40,238 bases of DNA from Pseudomonadota bacterium (GTDB lineage: Bacteria > Desulfobacterota > Desulfobacteria > Desulfobacterales > Desulfobacteraceae): contig JAHIVS010000148.1 of the NCBI GenBank assembly GCA_018816605.1, positions 1 through 40,238 on the forward strand. The letters run 5' to 3'. Positions 14,663 to 21,592 of the stretch are shown piece by piece (positions within the stretch are counted from its first letter, which is position 1; each line of letters starts with the position of its first letter). The notes beneath the pieces are model-generated. The model had not been told where the DNA came from and ran no database searches. It saw nothing but the letters and a program-made list of their open reading frames with translations. The position numbers were made by a program, and so were the translations under genes.

Positions 14663-15577
14663 CTAGGCCAAGGGAGGCGGGGGCAGGGGCAATTCTCCCC
14701 GCTCCAAGGCTTGTCTGGCCGCCCTGACCGGTATGCCGGCCTCACAGGGAACCCCCACCTGGCATAACCCGCATCCATAGCCCTCAAACTGATAGGTTTT
14801 CTTCACGTATCCCCTGGATTTGGCCAGATGCTGCCTGCATTTTTCCTTGTCATGGCCGGCTTCGGTAATGGCCCGGACCGGGCAGCGGTCAATGCATTTG
14901 CCGCAGGTTCCCTGGGCATAATAAAGGCACCAGGCGTGATGATCTGCATAGGGTCGCGGAGTGGGGGGAATGGCTATTTTTGCAACAATGGAACCTGCGC
15001 GCATGGCTTTACCCCTGGCGGTGATAAGCCCATCACACAGGCCAAAGGTCCCCAGGCCGGCCGCATAAGCGGCATGGCGCTCGGACCAGGTGGATGCATA
15101 GGAAAAGCGTTGGGAGTTTACAATGGTCCAATTGGAGGCCAGCATGGGAGCAACCGCCGCATGTCCCGCCTCTTCCATTTTTTTTACCAGGTGCTCTCTC
15201 AATGCGATATTGAATTTTTCACCATGGACTCTTATCCGGGCCCATTCTTCGGAAGGATATTTTTTGGCCTTGCCATTGGTTGCGCGAATCAGGTTGCGTT
15301 GGGGCAGAATCCAGGAAATAACCGTCAGCTGATCGGCACTCACATTGTTTTGGGGGCAATGCTGGTTAAAGACTTCCCAGGGGGTCCAATGGAAGGCGCC
15401 CACATATTCTTTATATTGCTGCCAGATGGGATCTTCGCCGGAAGAAAACCCCACAAGAAAAGAGTCCCAGGCCGGCTCGCCCCTTTGGTTCCCCAGGGAG
15501 TTGAGCGGGGAGTTTAAAATAAAATTTTGAACAAGGGCACTGATTTTTTCTGCTGTAATCCGAGTCGTTTTCTCCAT
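14663..15577 (-). CDS. QueG-like double 4Fe-4S protein, function unknown
   Basis: The 304-residue cytoplasmic protein ends in a double-cluster ferredoxin module: CGKCIDRCP, a later lone Cys, then GCGLCQVGVPCE. This arrangement, after a region with AAYAAGLGTFGLCDGLIT, is that of epoxyqueuosine reductase (QueG) and reductive-dehalogenase-like proteins, in which the region before the clusters binds a corrinoid. The N-terminal third is not typical of QueG, so I do not call it queG. The start at 15577 follows AAGGAG. It lies 36 bases after a homocysteine methyltransferase-like gene on the same strand, so a corrinoid or methyl-transfer connection is conceivable but unproven. Confidence 0.7.
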   Translation of the reverse strand: MEKTTRITAEKISALVQNFILNSPLNSLGNQRGEPAWDSFLVGFSSGEDPIWQQYKEYVGAFHWTPWEVFNQHCPQNNVSADQLTVISWILPQRNLIRATNGKAKKYPSEEWARIRVHGEKFNIALREHLVKKMEEAGHAAVAPMLASNWTIVNSQRFSYASTWSERHAAYAAGLGTFGLCDGLITARGKAMRAGSIVAKIAIPPTPRPYADHHAWCLYYAQGTCGKCIDRCPVRAITEAGHDKEKCRQHLAKSRGYVKKTYQFEGYGCGLCQVGVPCEAGIPVRAARQALERGELPLPPPPLA

Positions 15578-15613
15578 TTAAATCTCCTTTGGAATTAAAA
15601 GCCGGAAAAAAAT

Positions 15614-16513
15614 CTAATGGCCGACAATATAGTTCAGATGCCGATCAGAGGTGCCGCAGCAGCCCCCCAGTATTTTTACGCCATGGGATCGGTTGAGGCC
15701 CAGCATCGCGTTTCCCCAGTCAGACACCTTATCTTCCTTAAGCCGGTCCGAGCCTTCAAGATCCCAATGGTCCAGTGAGGATGCATTTGCCTGGACCCCA
15801 ATGAGTCGATCAAAAAGCTCTGGCGGCTGTTCTTCCGCGCATAAAAATGTCGGATATGCACAATTTACCATGAACCCAAGGGGCGTTTTATGGGTTCCGG
15901 AATCAATTTGGGCGATTGCGGCCATCAGGCTTGTTTTATCCAGAAGTCTGCCGTCACGGGAAATAACAAAACTGATAATATAGGGAATCCCTGTTTTTTC
16001 CATGGCTTTGGCAATGCCGTGGGCCTCTTGAACATTGGGGAGGGTCTGGGCAATCAAAAAATCGACCTTCGCACCTGCCAATTGATCAATCTGCCATGAA
16101 TGAAAGGCATAAGAATCTTCAACCGACAATCCTTGCTCGGGTTTGTAGCAATCATTTTTACACCCCACAAGCCCCCCGATTTTTATCCTGTCCCTATCAG
16201 GCTGGGCATCGCGAAGGGCCTGCATGAATGCAACAGCATCCTGGTTAAGGGAGTGGGTTGCCCTTGATTCCACAATTCTGGCCCTGCTGGCCCTCCAGGT
16301 GGGTGCGCACATGAGAAAGGGCAATTTGGCCTTAACTGCAATATCAATATACCCCTGATAAATTTGCCCAAGGGCCAGTTTGCCCGCCTTGTCGTAGACC
16401 AGGGGTGCATTGACCAGCAACGGATGCAGGGTCAGGGCATCTGATCTCCGCAATCTTTCCACAACAGCGCCTTCCATCAGCACCAGTTGGTTGTTTTTTA
16501 TTGTTTTTTCCAT
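15614..16513 (-). CDS. Homocysteine S-methyltransferase-family protein
   Basis: The protein is 299 residues from the ATG at 16513, which has GAGGA five bases upstream. It has the zinc-binding pattern of the pfam02574 family: an Asn-Cys (MVNCAYP) in the middle and the GGCCGT motif near the C-terminus, with LMEGAVVERL near the N-terminus where the family usually has the GLATELE-type motif. Such enzymes move a methyl group from S-methylmethionine, betaine-like donors or methylated corrinoids to a thiol, usually homocysteine. It lacks the MetH folate and cobalamin domains. It precedes the QueG-like gene in a probable two-gene operon. The methyl donor is not known. Confidence 0.85.
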   Translation of the reverse strand: MEKTIKNNQLVLMEGAVVERLRRSDALTLHPLLVNAPLVYDKAGKLALGQIYQGYIDIAVKAKLPFLMCAPTWRASRARIVESRATHSLNQDAVAFMQALRDAQPDRDRIKIGGLVGCKNDCYKPEQGLSVEDSYAFHSWQIDQLAGAKVDFLIAQTLPNVQEAHGIAKAMEKTGIPYIISFVISRDGRLLDKTSLMAAIAQIDSGTHKTPLGFMVNCAYPTFLCAEEQPPELFDRLIGVQANASSLDHWDLEGSDRLKEDKVSDWGNAMLGLNRSHGVKILGGCCGTSDRHLNYIVGH

Positions 16514-16945
16514 GGCGTTCCTCAAAATTTTAATCCGATCCGAATCCTTTGATCTTCCCCGGTTTACTGCCCCGAGTAAAAAATGTTTATAGGCTTGACA
16601 ACAATTTTACAACCTATATTTTTTATACCGATCCGTCTGTTTACAGGGGCCAAAAAAATACCTGGCCTTTAAGCGTCCCTTTCCCCACATAAAATCTCCG
16701 GCAGAACGGCCTGGGTCATGGGCAAGGTCTGTCTGTTCTTGTCTTCCCCAAAGAAAACAAGCAAGGTCACTGGCATGCGATAGCACCTTCCTGTACGGGA
16801 CACTTGTGTACCAGACCATTGTTTCAACTCTTTTTTCCGTGACACAAAAGAGACAGAAAGCCGGCCGGTTTTTCCCCTTTCCCATAATTCTTATTTTTAT
16901 CAGAACGGATAAAACACGCTTGAAAAGCCAGGACGAATCGTTTAT

Positions 16946-16951
16946 GTTAAC
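16946..16951. promoter_or_regulatory. Candidate activator half site (GTTAAC)
   Basis: GTTAACACA at 16946-16954 repeats the sequence found at 8228-8236. It lies about 75 bases upstream of the predicted cyd transcription start, a usual distance for sigma-54 activators. One short site, so weak on its own. Confidence 0.3.
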
Positions 16952-16998
16952 ACATCTTCAAGCACTATAAACTTTCTTACATCAACCCCTAACAGATA

Positions 16999-17014
16999 TG
17001 GCACACGAATTGCT
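16999..17014 (+). promoter_or_regulatory. Predicted sigma-54 promoter of the cydABX unit
   Basis: TGGCACACGAATTGCT is a near-ideal -24/-12 promoter with GG-N10-GC spacing. The start would be near 17025, 37 bases before the leader ORF and 126 before cydA. Confidence 0.8.
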
Positions 17015-17061
17015 TTATTATTGCAAAAAAATAAAAGCGGCATCTCAAAAAGGAGTCCGTA

Positions 17062-17139
17062 ATGGAAAAAAATAGCATGATAACCCGAGGCGGACAAATG
17101 ATCCCTTTAATAAAAAACAGACCGCTTCATTTAACCTAG
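17062..17139 (+). CDS. Small upstream ORF (25 codons) preceding cydA
   Basis: An ATG at 17062 preceded by AAAAAGGAG opens a 25-codon frame beginning MEKNSMITRGG and ending HLT. Its TAG stop (17137-17139) overlaps the AGGAGG ribosome site of cydA, so translation of this ORF would bring ribosomes onto cydA. It is hydrophilic with no membrane helix. It may be a leader peptide for translational control, or a fortuitous frame with a good ribosome site. I recognise no family. Confidence 0.5.
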   Translation: MEKNSMITRGGQMIPLIKNRPLHLT

Positions 17140-17150
17140 GAGGAACACCC

Positions 17151-18686
17151 ATGATGGATATTGATTTGAGCATGGTAAGCTGGGCCAGGGCTCAATTTGC
17201 GCTTACTGCCATGTACCACTGGATATTTGTACCGCTGACATTGGGGCTCTCTTTTTTGTGCGCCTTTTTTGAATCCATCTACGTGCGTACAGGAAATAAG
17301 GAATGGCGGGCCCTTACAAAGTTCTGGATGACCCTGTTCGGTATCAATTTTGTCATTGGCGTTGCAACGGGAATCATTCTTGAATTTCAATTTGGAACAA
17401 ACTGGTCCAATTATTCATGGATCGTCGGGGATATCTTTGGTGCGCCCCTTGCCATTGAGGGCATTTTTGCCTTTTTCCTTGAAGCAACCTTTTTTGTTGT
17501 CATGTTTTTCGGATGGGACCGGGTGTCGAAACAATTTCACCTTTTTTCCACATGGATGGTCGCCGTGGGTTCAAATCTATCGGCCGTATGGATACTTGTG
17601 GCCAACGGATGGATGCAAAATCCGGTGGGGATGCTCTTTAATCCGGAAACCGCCCGGTTTGAAATGGACAGTTTTTTTGAGGTTGTTTTCAACCCTGTTG
17701 CTGTTTCCAAATTTGTTCACGCATCCAGTTCCGGATTTTTATTTGCCTCTTTGTTTGTCTTGTCCATTTCCTGCTGGTATCTGATAAAGGGCAGACATCT
17801 TCAAATGGCCAAAAGGTCCATTGTTGTGGCTTCTGTCTTTGGCCTGCTTTCTTCAAGTTATGTTGTATTCACAGGAGATGAATCCGCCTATGAGGTTGCC
17901 CAAAAGCAGCCCATGAAGCTTGCGGCCATTGAAGGCTTGTATAAAGGACAGACAAGGGCTGCCATTGTTGCTGCAGGGATTCTCAATCCCGATAAAAAAC
18001 CCGGAGACAATCAGGAACCCTTTCTTGTAAAAGTTGAAATTCCCTATCTTCTCTCTCTGCTGGCAAACCGTTCCCTGGACTCATTTGTGCCGGGAATCGA
18101 CGACCTTGTGTATGGCAACCCAGAACAAAAAATAGAAGGGGTGGCATCCAAAATTGCCAAGGGCAAAACAGCCATAAATGATCTTGCCGCATTCAAACAG
18201 GCCCGCAAAGAGAACAACAGCCAGCAGGCACAACAGTCACTGGAAAGTTTCCGCCAGAACCAGGATTACATGGGGTACGGGTATCTCAACTCACCGGAAG
18301 AAGCGGTTCCACCGGTTGCAACCCCCTACTATGCCTTTCATATCATGGTCGCTCTGGGCAGCTTTTTCCCCATTCTTTTTGGACTCTTTCTTTTCTACGG
18401 GTTAAAAGATACCCTTGCCCAAAAAAGATGGTTGCTACCCCTAGGTTTAATCTCCGGTTTTCTGGGCATGATGGCCCAGCAGTCCGGTTGGGTTGTGGCC
18501 GAGGTGGGTCGTCAGCCCTGGGTCATTGACGGCCTCCTGCCCGTTACGGTATCCACAACAAATCTTGCAGCCGCCAATGTCCAGATTACGCTTTTCATGT
18601 TTTTAGGATTGTTTACCATTTTACTGGCCGCTGAAATTAAAATCATGCTTAAACAAATATCCATTGGACCTTCGGAGGAGCGTTAA
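17151..18686 (+). CDS. cydA: Cytochrome bd quinol oxidase subunit I
   Basis: This 511-residue membrane protein is the heme-carrying subunit of cytochrome bd, which oxidises quinol and reduces oxygen to water without pumping protons. Heme ligands can be placed: His in FALTAMYHWIFVPLTLG (b595), His in SKFVHASSS and Met in YAFHIMVALGS (b558). The GRQPW motif (VAEVGRQPWVI) is intact, and the periplasmic Q loop is of the short type. AGGAGG precedes the ATG at 17151 (a second ATG follows directly). It is the first large gene behind a sigma-54-type promoter. In an anaerobe it would serve oxygen removal and protection. Confidence 0.97.
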   Translation: MMDIDLSMVSWARAQFALTAMYHWIFVPLTLGLSFLCAFFESIYVRTGNKEWRALTKFWMTLFGINFVIGVATGIILEFQFGTNWSNYSWIVGDIFGAPLAIEGIFAFFLEATFFVVMFFGWDRVSKQFHLFSTWMVAVGSNLSAVWILVANGWMQNPVGMLFNPETARFEMDSFFEVVFNPVAVSKFVHASSSGFLFASLFVLSISCWYLIKGRHLQMAKRSIVVASVFGLLSSSYVVFTGDESAYEVAQKQPMKLAAIEGLYKGQTRAAIVAAGILNPDKKPGDNQEPFLVKVEIPYLLSLLANRSLDSFVPGIDDLVYGNPEQKIEGVASKIAKGKTAINDLAAFKQARKENNSQQAQQSLESFRQNQDYMGYGYLNSPEEAVPPVATPYYAFHIMVALGSFFPILFGLFLFYGLKDTLAQKRWLLPLGLISGFLGMMAQQSGWVVAEVGRQPWVIDGLLPVTVSTTNLAAANVQITLFMFLGLFTILLAAEIKIMLKQISIGPSEER

Positions 18687-18687
18687 A

Positions 18688-19833
18688 ATGATTTCAAACC
18701 TTGATTATACAACCTTGCAGCAGATTTGGTGGATCATTATCGCCATTGTAGGGGCACTTTTTCTGTTTCTTACCTTTGTCCAGGGAGGACAAACGCTTTT
18801 ATGGCAAGTTGCCAAAACTGATGTTGAAAAATCCCTGGTCATAACCGCCCTTGGACGCAAATGGGAAATGCCCTTTACAACCCTTGTTTTGTTTGGAGGG
18901 GCTTTGTTTGCCGCTTTCCCCAAATTTTATGCCACCAGTTTCGGCGGCGCCTATTGGGTCTGGATGCTGATTCTTTTTTCCTTCATCATTCAGGCCGTCA
19001 GCTATGAATATAGAAAAAAACCCGACAATCTCCTGGGATCAACTGTTTATGAGGCCTTTCTTTTCATAAACGGTTCTGTGGGCATTTTGCTCATAGGCGC
19101 TGCCGTGGGCACTTTTTATACCGGTTCAAATTTTACACTTGACCTTTACAACAGGGTTACCTGGGATTATACCCTCCTGGGCATCAACCTAAGAGGCCTT
19201 GAAGCGGCTTTTTCCCTGTTCAATCTTTCCCTTGGGATTTTTCTCGTCTTTAATGCCAGGGTTCTGGGCGGTTTATACCTTTTAAACAGCATCGATTTCA
19301 AGTCAACCCCAGGCCTTGAATCCAGGCTGCGCAAGCAGGTCGGGAACAGTTTTCTGACGGCCCTGCCCTTTTTGGTATATGTGCTTGTTTCCCTTCTGAT
19401 AATGAAAGGATTCAGTGTGGATACGTCAGGCACGGTTTCTTTGGTGGATTACAAGTATTTATCAAATCTTTTGGCCATGCCCCATTTGCCGGTACTGCTG
19501 CTTTCAGGCATCCTTCTGGTCGTATACGGCGTTTTTTCAGCTGTGTTCAAACAGGCAAACAACGGCATATGGTTCAGCGGGCTTGGCACTGTGATGGTGG
19601 GTCTTGTTGTCCTCTGCCTTCCGGCATTCAATAACACGGCATTTTACCCGTCAAAACTGGATCTCCAATCCAGCCTTACCATCCATACGGCCTCTTCGTC
19701 CCCGTTCACCATGACAACCATGACCTATGCTGCACTGGGGATACCCTTTGTCCTTGGCTATGTCGTCTATGTCTGGAAGCTCATGGATTCAAAAAAACTG
19801 ACCGTGGAAGAAATAAATAAGAAATCCTATTAA
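18688..19833 (+). CDS. cydB: Cytochrome bd quinol oxidase subunit II
   Basis: This 381-residue membrane protein has about eight or nine helices and the CydB marks LQQIWWIIIAIVGALFLFL at the N-terminus, the FVQGGQTLLW segment and the central VTWDYTLLGINLRGLE region. It forms the heterodimer with CydA. The ATG at 18688 starts one base after the cydA stop (18686), with GGAGG inside the end of cydA, so the genes are translationally coupled. An in-frame codon at 18664 inside cydA is not used. Confidence 0.95.
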   Translation: MISNLDYTTLQQIWWIIIAIVGALFLFLTFVQGGQTLLWQVAKTDVEKSLVITALGRKWEMPFTTLVLFGGALFAAFPKFYATSFGGAYWVWMLILFSFIIQAVSYEYRKKPDNLLGSTVYEAFLFINGSVGILLIGAAVGTFYTGSNFTLDLYNRVTWDYTLLGINLRGLEAAFSLFNLSLGIFLVFNARVLGGLYLLNSIDFKSTPGLESRLRKQVGNSFLTALPFLVYVLVSLLIMKGFSVDTSGTVSLVDYKYLSNLLAMPHLPVLLLSGILLVVYGVFSAVFKQANNGIWFSGLGTVMVGLVVLCLPAFNNTAFYPSKLDLQSSLTIHTASSSPFTMTTMTYAALGIPFVLGYVVYVWKLMDSKKLTVEEINKKSY

Positions 19834-19889
19834 TTTTAAAATTGTTTTATCCCTGGATATGGGATATTAAAAAAAAGGAAACCCTATTA

Positions 19890-19982
19890 ATGAGCACACT
19901 ACTTTTAATTTTGTATGCGGTTTTGATCCTTGCCTCTTATAAGGGCGCTATTTTTGCCCTGAAAAAAGCGGATTTGTTGTAA
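19890..19982 (+). CDS. CydX-like single-helix micropeptide of cytochrome bd
   Basis: A 30-codon ORF begins ATG at 19890 with AAAAAGGAA nine bases before it and encodes one hydrophobic helix (LLLILYAVLILASY) followed by KGAIFALKKADLL. It lies 56 bases after cydB on the same strand. In other bacteria CydX, CydH or CydS are small single-helix subunits that stabilise the b-heme region of cytochrome bd. Size, topology and position support that role here, but the sequence lacks the proteobacterial CydX motif, so the family is not settled. Confidence 0.65.
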   Translation: MSTLLLILYAVLILASYKGAIFALKKADLL

Positions 19983-20066
19983 CGAACAGGTTTTTTGTCT
20001 TCCAAACCGATTCGTTGCCCCATGGGTTAGGTTAACGTGTAATCAATAATTTAAGGAGAATTTATC

Positions 20067-20225
20067 ATGGACAGATATGTATGTGGACCCTGCGGTTATG
20101 TGTACGACCCGGCGGACGGAGACCCTGACAATGACATTGATCCGGGAACCAGCTTTGAAGACCTTCCCGATGACTGGTGCTGTCCCATCTGCGGTGCGGC
20201 TAAAGAAGAATTTGATCGAGAATAA
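20067..20225 (+). CDS. rub: Rubredoxin
   Basis: The 52-residue protein is a classical rubredoxin with [10 protein letters not shown], the [11 protein letters not shown] loop and WCCPICGA; four cysteines in two CxxC pairs bind one iron. It carries single electrons in the cytoplasm, often to flavodiiron or superoxide-reducing proteins. AAGGAGAA precedes the ATG. It follows the CydX-like ORF by 85 bases and ends with a strong terminator, so it is either the last gene of the cyd transcript or has its own promoter. A GTTAACG lies at 20031. The extra Cys at WCCP is unusual but not one of the ligands. Confidence 0.95.
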   Translation: MDRYVCGPCGYVYDPADGDPDNDIDPGTSFEDLPDDWCCPICGAAKEEFDRE

Positions 20226-20277
20226 ACCCTAAGCTGTTTTTACCTTAAAGCCCCTAGGGGCCAAAAACAAGGTCCGA

Positions 20278-20321
20278 CCGGGACAAAAACCCATTCATGG
20301 GTTTTTGTCCCGGCTTTTTTT
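20278..20321 (+). terminator. Rho-independent terminator after rubredoxin
   Basis: A 16-base perfect stem (20278-20293 with 20298-20313) with loop TTCA is followed by CTTTTTTT. It closes the cyd/rubredoxin unit just before the convergent AEC gene. Confidence 0.92.
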
Positions 20322-20336
20322 GGAAATGTAAACAGC

Positions 20337-21248
20337 TCATTGCCAGGATCTGCTGATCAGCCAGTAGAAAAAAGGAAGGGTGACAAAAGAAAAAAGAATA
20401 CCGTATCCGATCGCAGCATTGGCCACATCTGCCCGAAGATTGCCGGCCGAAGCCAGAATTCCGGCCATGACCATGGAGGGCATGGCGGCTTCAAAAACCG
20501 CCACCTGATAAACAGGCCCGGAAATTCCAAATAAAAGAAGAAGTCCCATGGCAATCATCGGAGAAACGATCATTTTGAGCCCCATGGTGATCAGGATCGG
20601 CCCCACGTTGGACAGGGGTTGTCTGAATCTGAGCTGGGACCCCACACTGAAAATCACCAAAGGAATCAGGGTGGCGGCAAGTCCCTGGAGCACAAGAAGG
20701 CAAGTGGCGGGTAGGGGAACCCGGGCAAGTACTATCCCCAGAACCAGGGCTGCAAATGGCGGAAAGCCCAGTATCCGCGAAAGAATGATTTTCAGGGTCA
20801 CCCGGGAGGTGTTGCCGTAAACCGACATGACAATGGTGCCAAAGGTGGCCACCGCCAAAAAGGATCCCAGCTGATCATAGAGGATGGCGTATTTCAGGCT
20901 CTGCTCACCCCAGAAAGCGGCCACGGCCGGAAATCCAAAAAAGGAGGTATTGCCCAGGGCAACAGACAAAAGGACAGCCCCGGTTAACGGCCGGTCCCAT
21001 CCCAGGGCCCTTGAAATCAGGAAAACAGCACCGATTGACAAAAAGACCAGGGTCCAGGGAACCAGAGCCAACACCAAAAGGCCGGCATCAAAGGCAAGCC
21101 CGTTGAGTTTGAGCAGCACGGTTGCCGGAAATGAAATCCAGATCACATATTGATTGAGTACCTGGGGGGTGTTCTCCGGAAAGGCAGGCAGCCTGGGGGA
21201 AAGATACCCCAGGGCCAGCAGCAGCATAAGATAGAGCAGATTATCCAT
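20337..21248 (-). CDS. AEC-family (auxin efflux carrier-like) transporter
   Basis: The 303-residue membrane protein has about ten helices in two halves. Marks of the family are the N-terminal helix LLYLMLLLALGYLSPRLP, the YVIWISFPATVLLK helix-break segment, NTSFFGFPAV in the middle, and MPSMVMAGILA near the C-terminus. AEC proteins export or import organic acids or amino-acid derivatives; malate, lactate or similar anions are possible substrates, but nothing here decides. It stands 11 bases after the PilZ gene on the same strand. No strong ribosome site is seen before the ATG at 21248. Confidence 0.88.
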   Translation of the reverse strand: MDNLLYLMLLLALGYLSPRLPAFPENTPQVLNQYVIWISFPATVLLKLNGLAFDAGLLVLALVPWTLVFLSIGAVFLISRALGWDRPLTGAVLLSVALGNTSFFGFPAVAAFWGEQSLKYAILYDQLGSFLAVATFGTIVMSVYGNTSRVTLKIILSRILGFPPFAALVLGIVLARVPLPATCLLVLQGLAATLIPLVIFSVGSQLRFRQPLSNVGPILITMGLKMIVSPMIAMGLLLLFGISGPVYQVAVFEAAMPSMVMAGILASAGNLRADVANAAIGYGILFSFVTLPFFYWLISRSWQ

Positions 21249-21259
21249 ATTTCAACCGA

Positions 21260-21562
21260 TTAACCGTATGCGGCTATCCCCATAATGACCTCTGCCATTT
21301 CTTCGGCAGTGTTTAAGAACCTCAGGCCCAGGCGTGCTCCATCCTGCCAGACAATCTCACATGCGAATTCACCAAAAGCTCCCAGGGAAAGCTTTACATA
21401 GGATTTGGCATCAAATGCTCCGTCAATTTCCACCCGTGCACCACCCACGGATATATTATTGATCCGACAATTCAAAACCCGATCCTTGCAAACCAGTCTG
21501 GTGTCAAACCCGGTGGAATGCCGGGCCTGGGTCCGTCTGCAATTTTGATCATCCATCACCAT
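21260..21562 (-). CDS. PilZ-domain protein (cyclic di-GMP binding)
   Basis: The 100-residue protein is a single PilZ domain. The NISVGGARVEI segment matches the D/NxSxxG part of the nucleotide site, and an Arg-rich lead-in (RRTQARHS) supplies the RxxxR part. It would act as a cyclic di-GMP receptor by binding partner proteins. AAAGGA precedes the ATG at 21562. It follows the cyclase gene by 30 bases on the same strand and is probably co-transcribed, pairing two nucleotide second-messenger components in one unit. Confidence 0.85.
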   Translation of the reverse strand: MVMDDQNCRRTQARHSTGFDTRLVCKDRVLNCRINNISVGGARVEIDGAFDAKSYVKLSLGAFGEFACEIVWQDGARLGLRFLNTAEEMAEVIMGIAAYG

Positions 21563-21592
21563 ATCCGTCCTTTGGAAAGAATGGCACCTGTT

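Larger units (their letters stand above)
16514..17061. other. Divergent intergenic region between methyltransferase and cyd genes
   Basis: About 550 bases with no gene I can support. It contains a sigma-54-type promoter (16999-17014) and GTTAAC (16946-16951) near its right end. A 92-codon minus-strand frame (16607-16885) has no ribosome site and a Cys/Trp/Arg-rich composition unlike the neighbours, so it was not called. Several small inverted repeats occur (for example GGCCA / TGGCC around 16648-16667), but no known riboswitch is recognised. Confidence 0.6.

Noticed and set aside
16600..16800. Possible riboswitch upstream of the methyltransferase gene
   Set aside because: No match by eye to SAM, cobalamin or tetrahydrofolate riboswitch cores; only small inverted repeats.
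16607..16885. 92-codon minus-strand open frame between the methyltransferase and cyd genes
   Set aside because: No ribosome site before its ATG, composition unlike neighbouring genes and no recognisable motif; probably chance.
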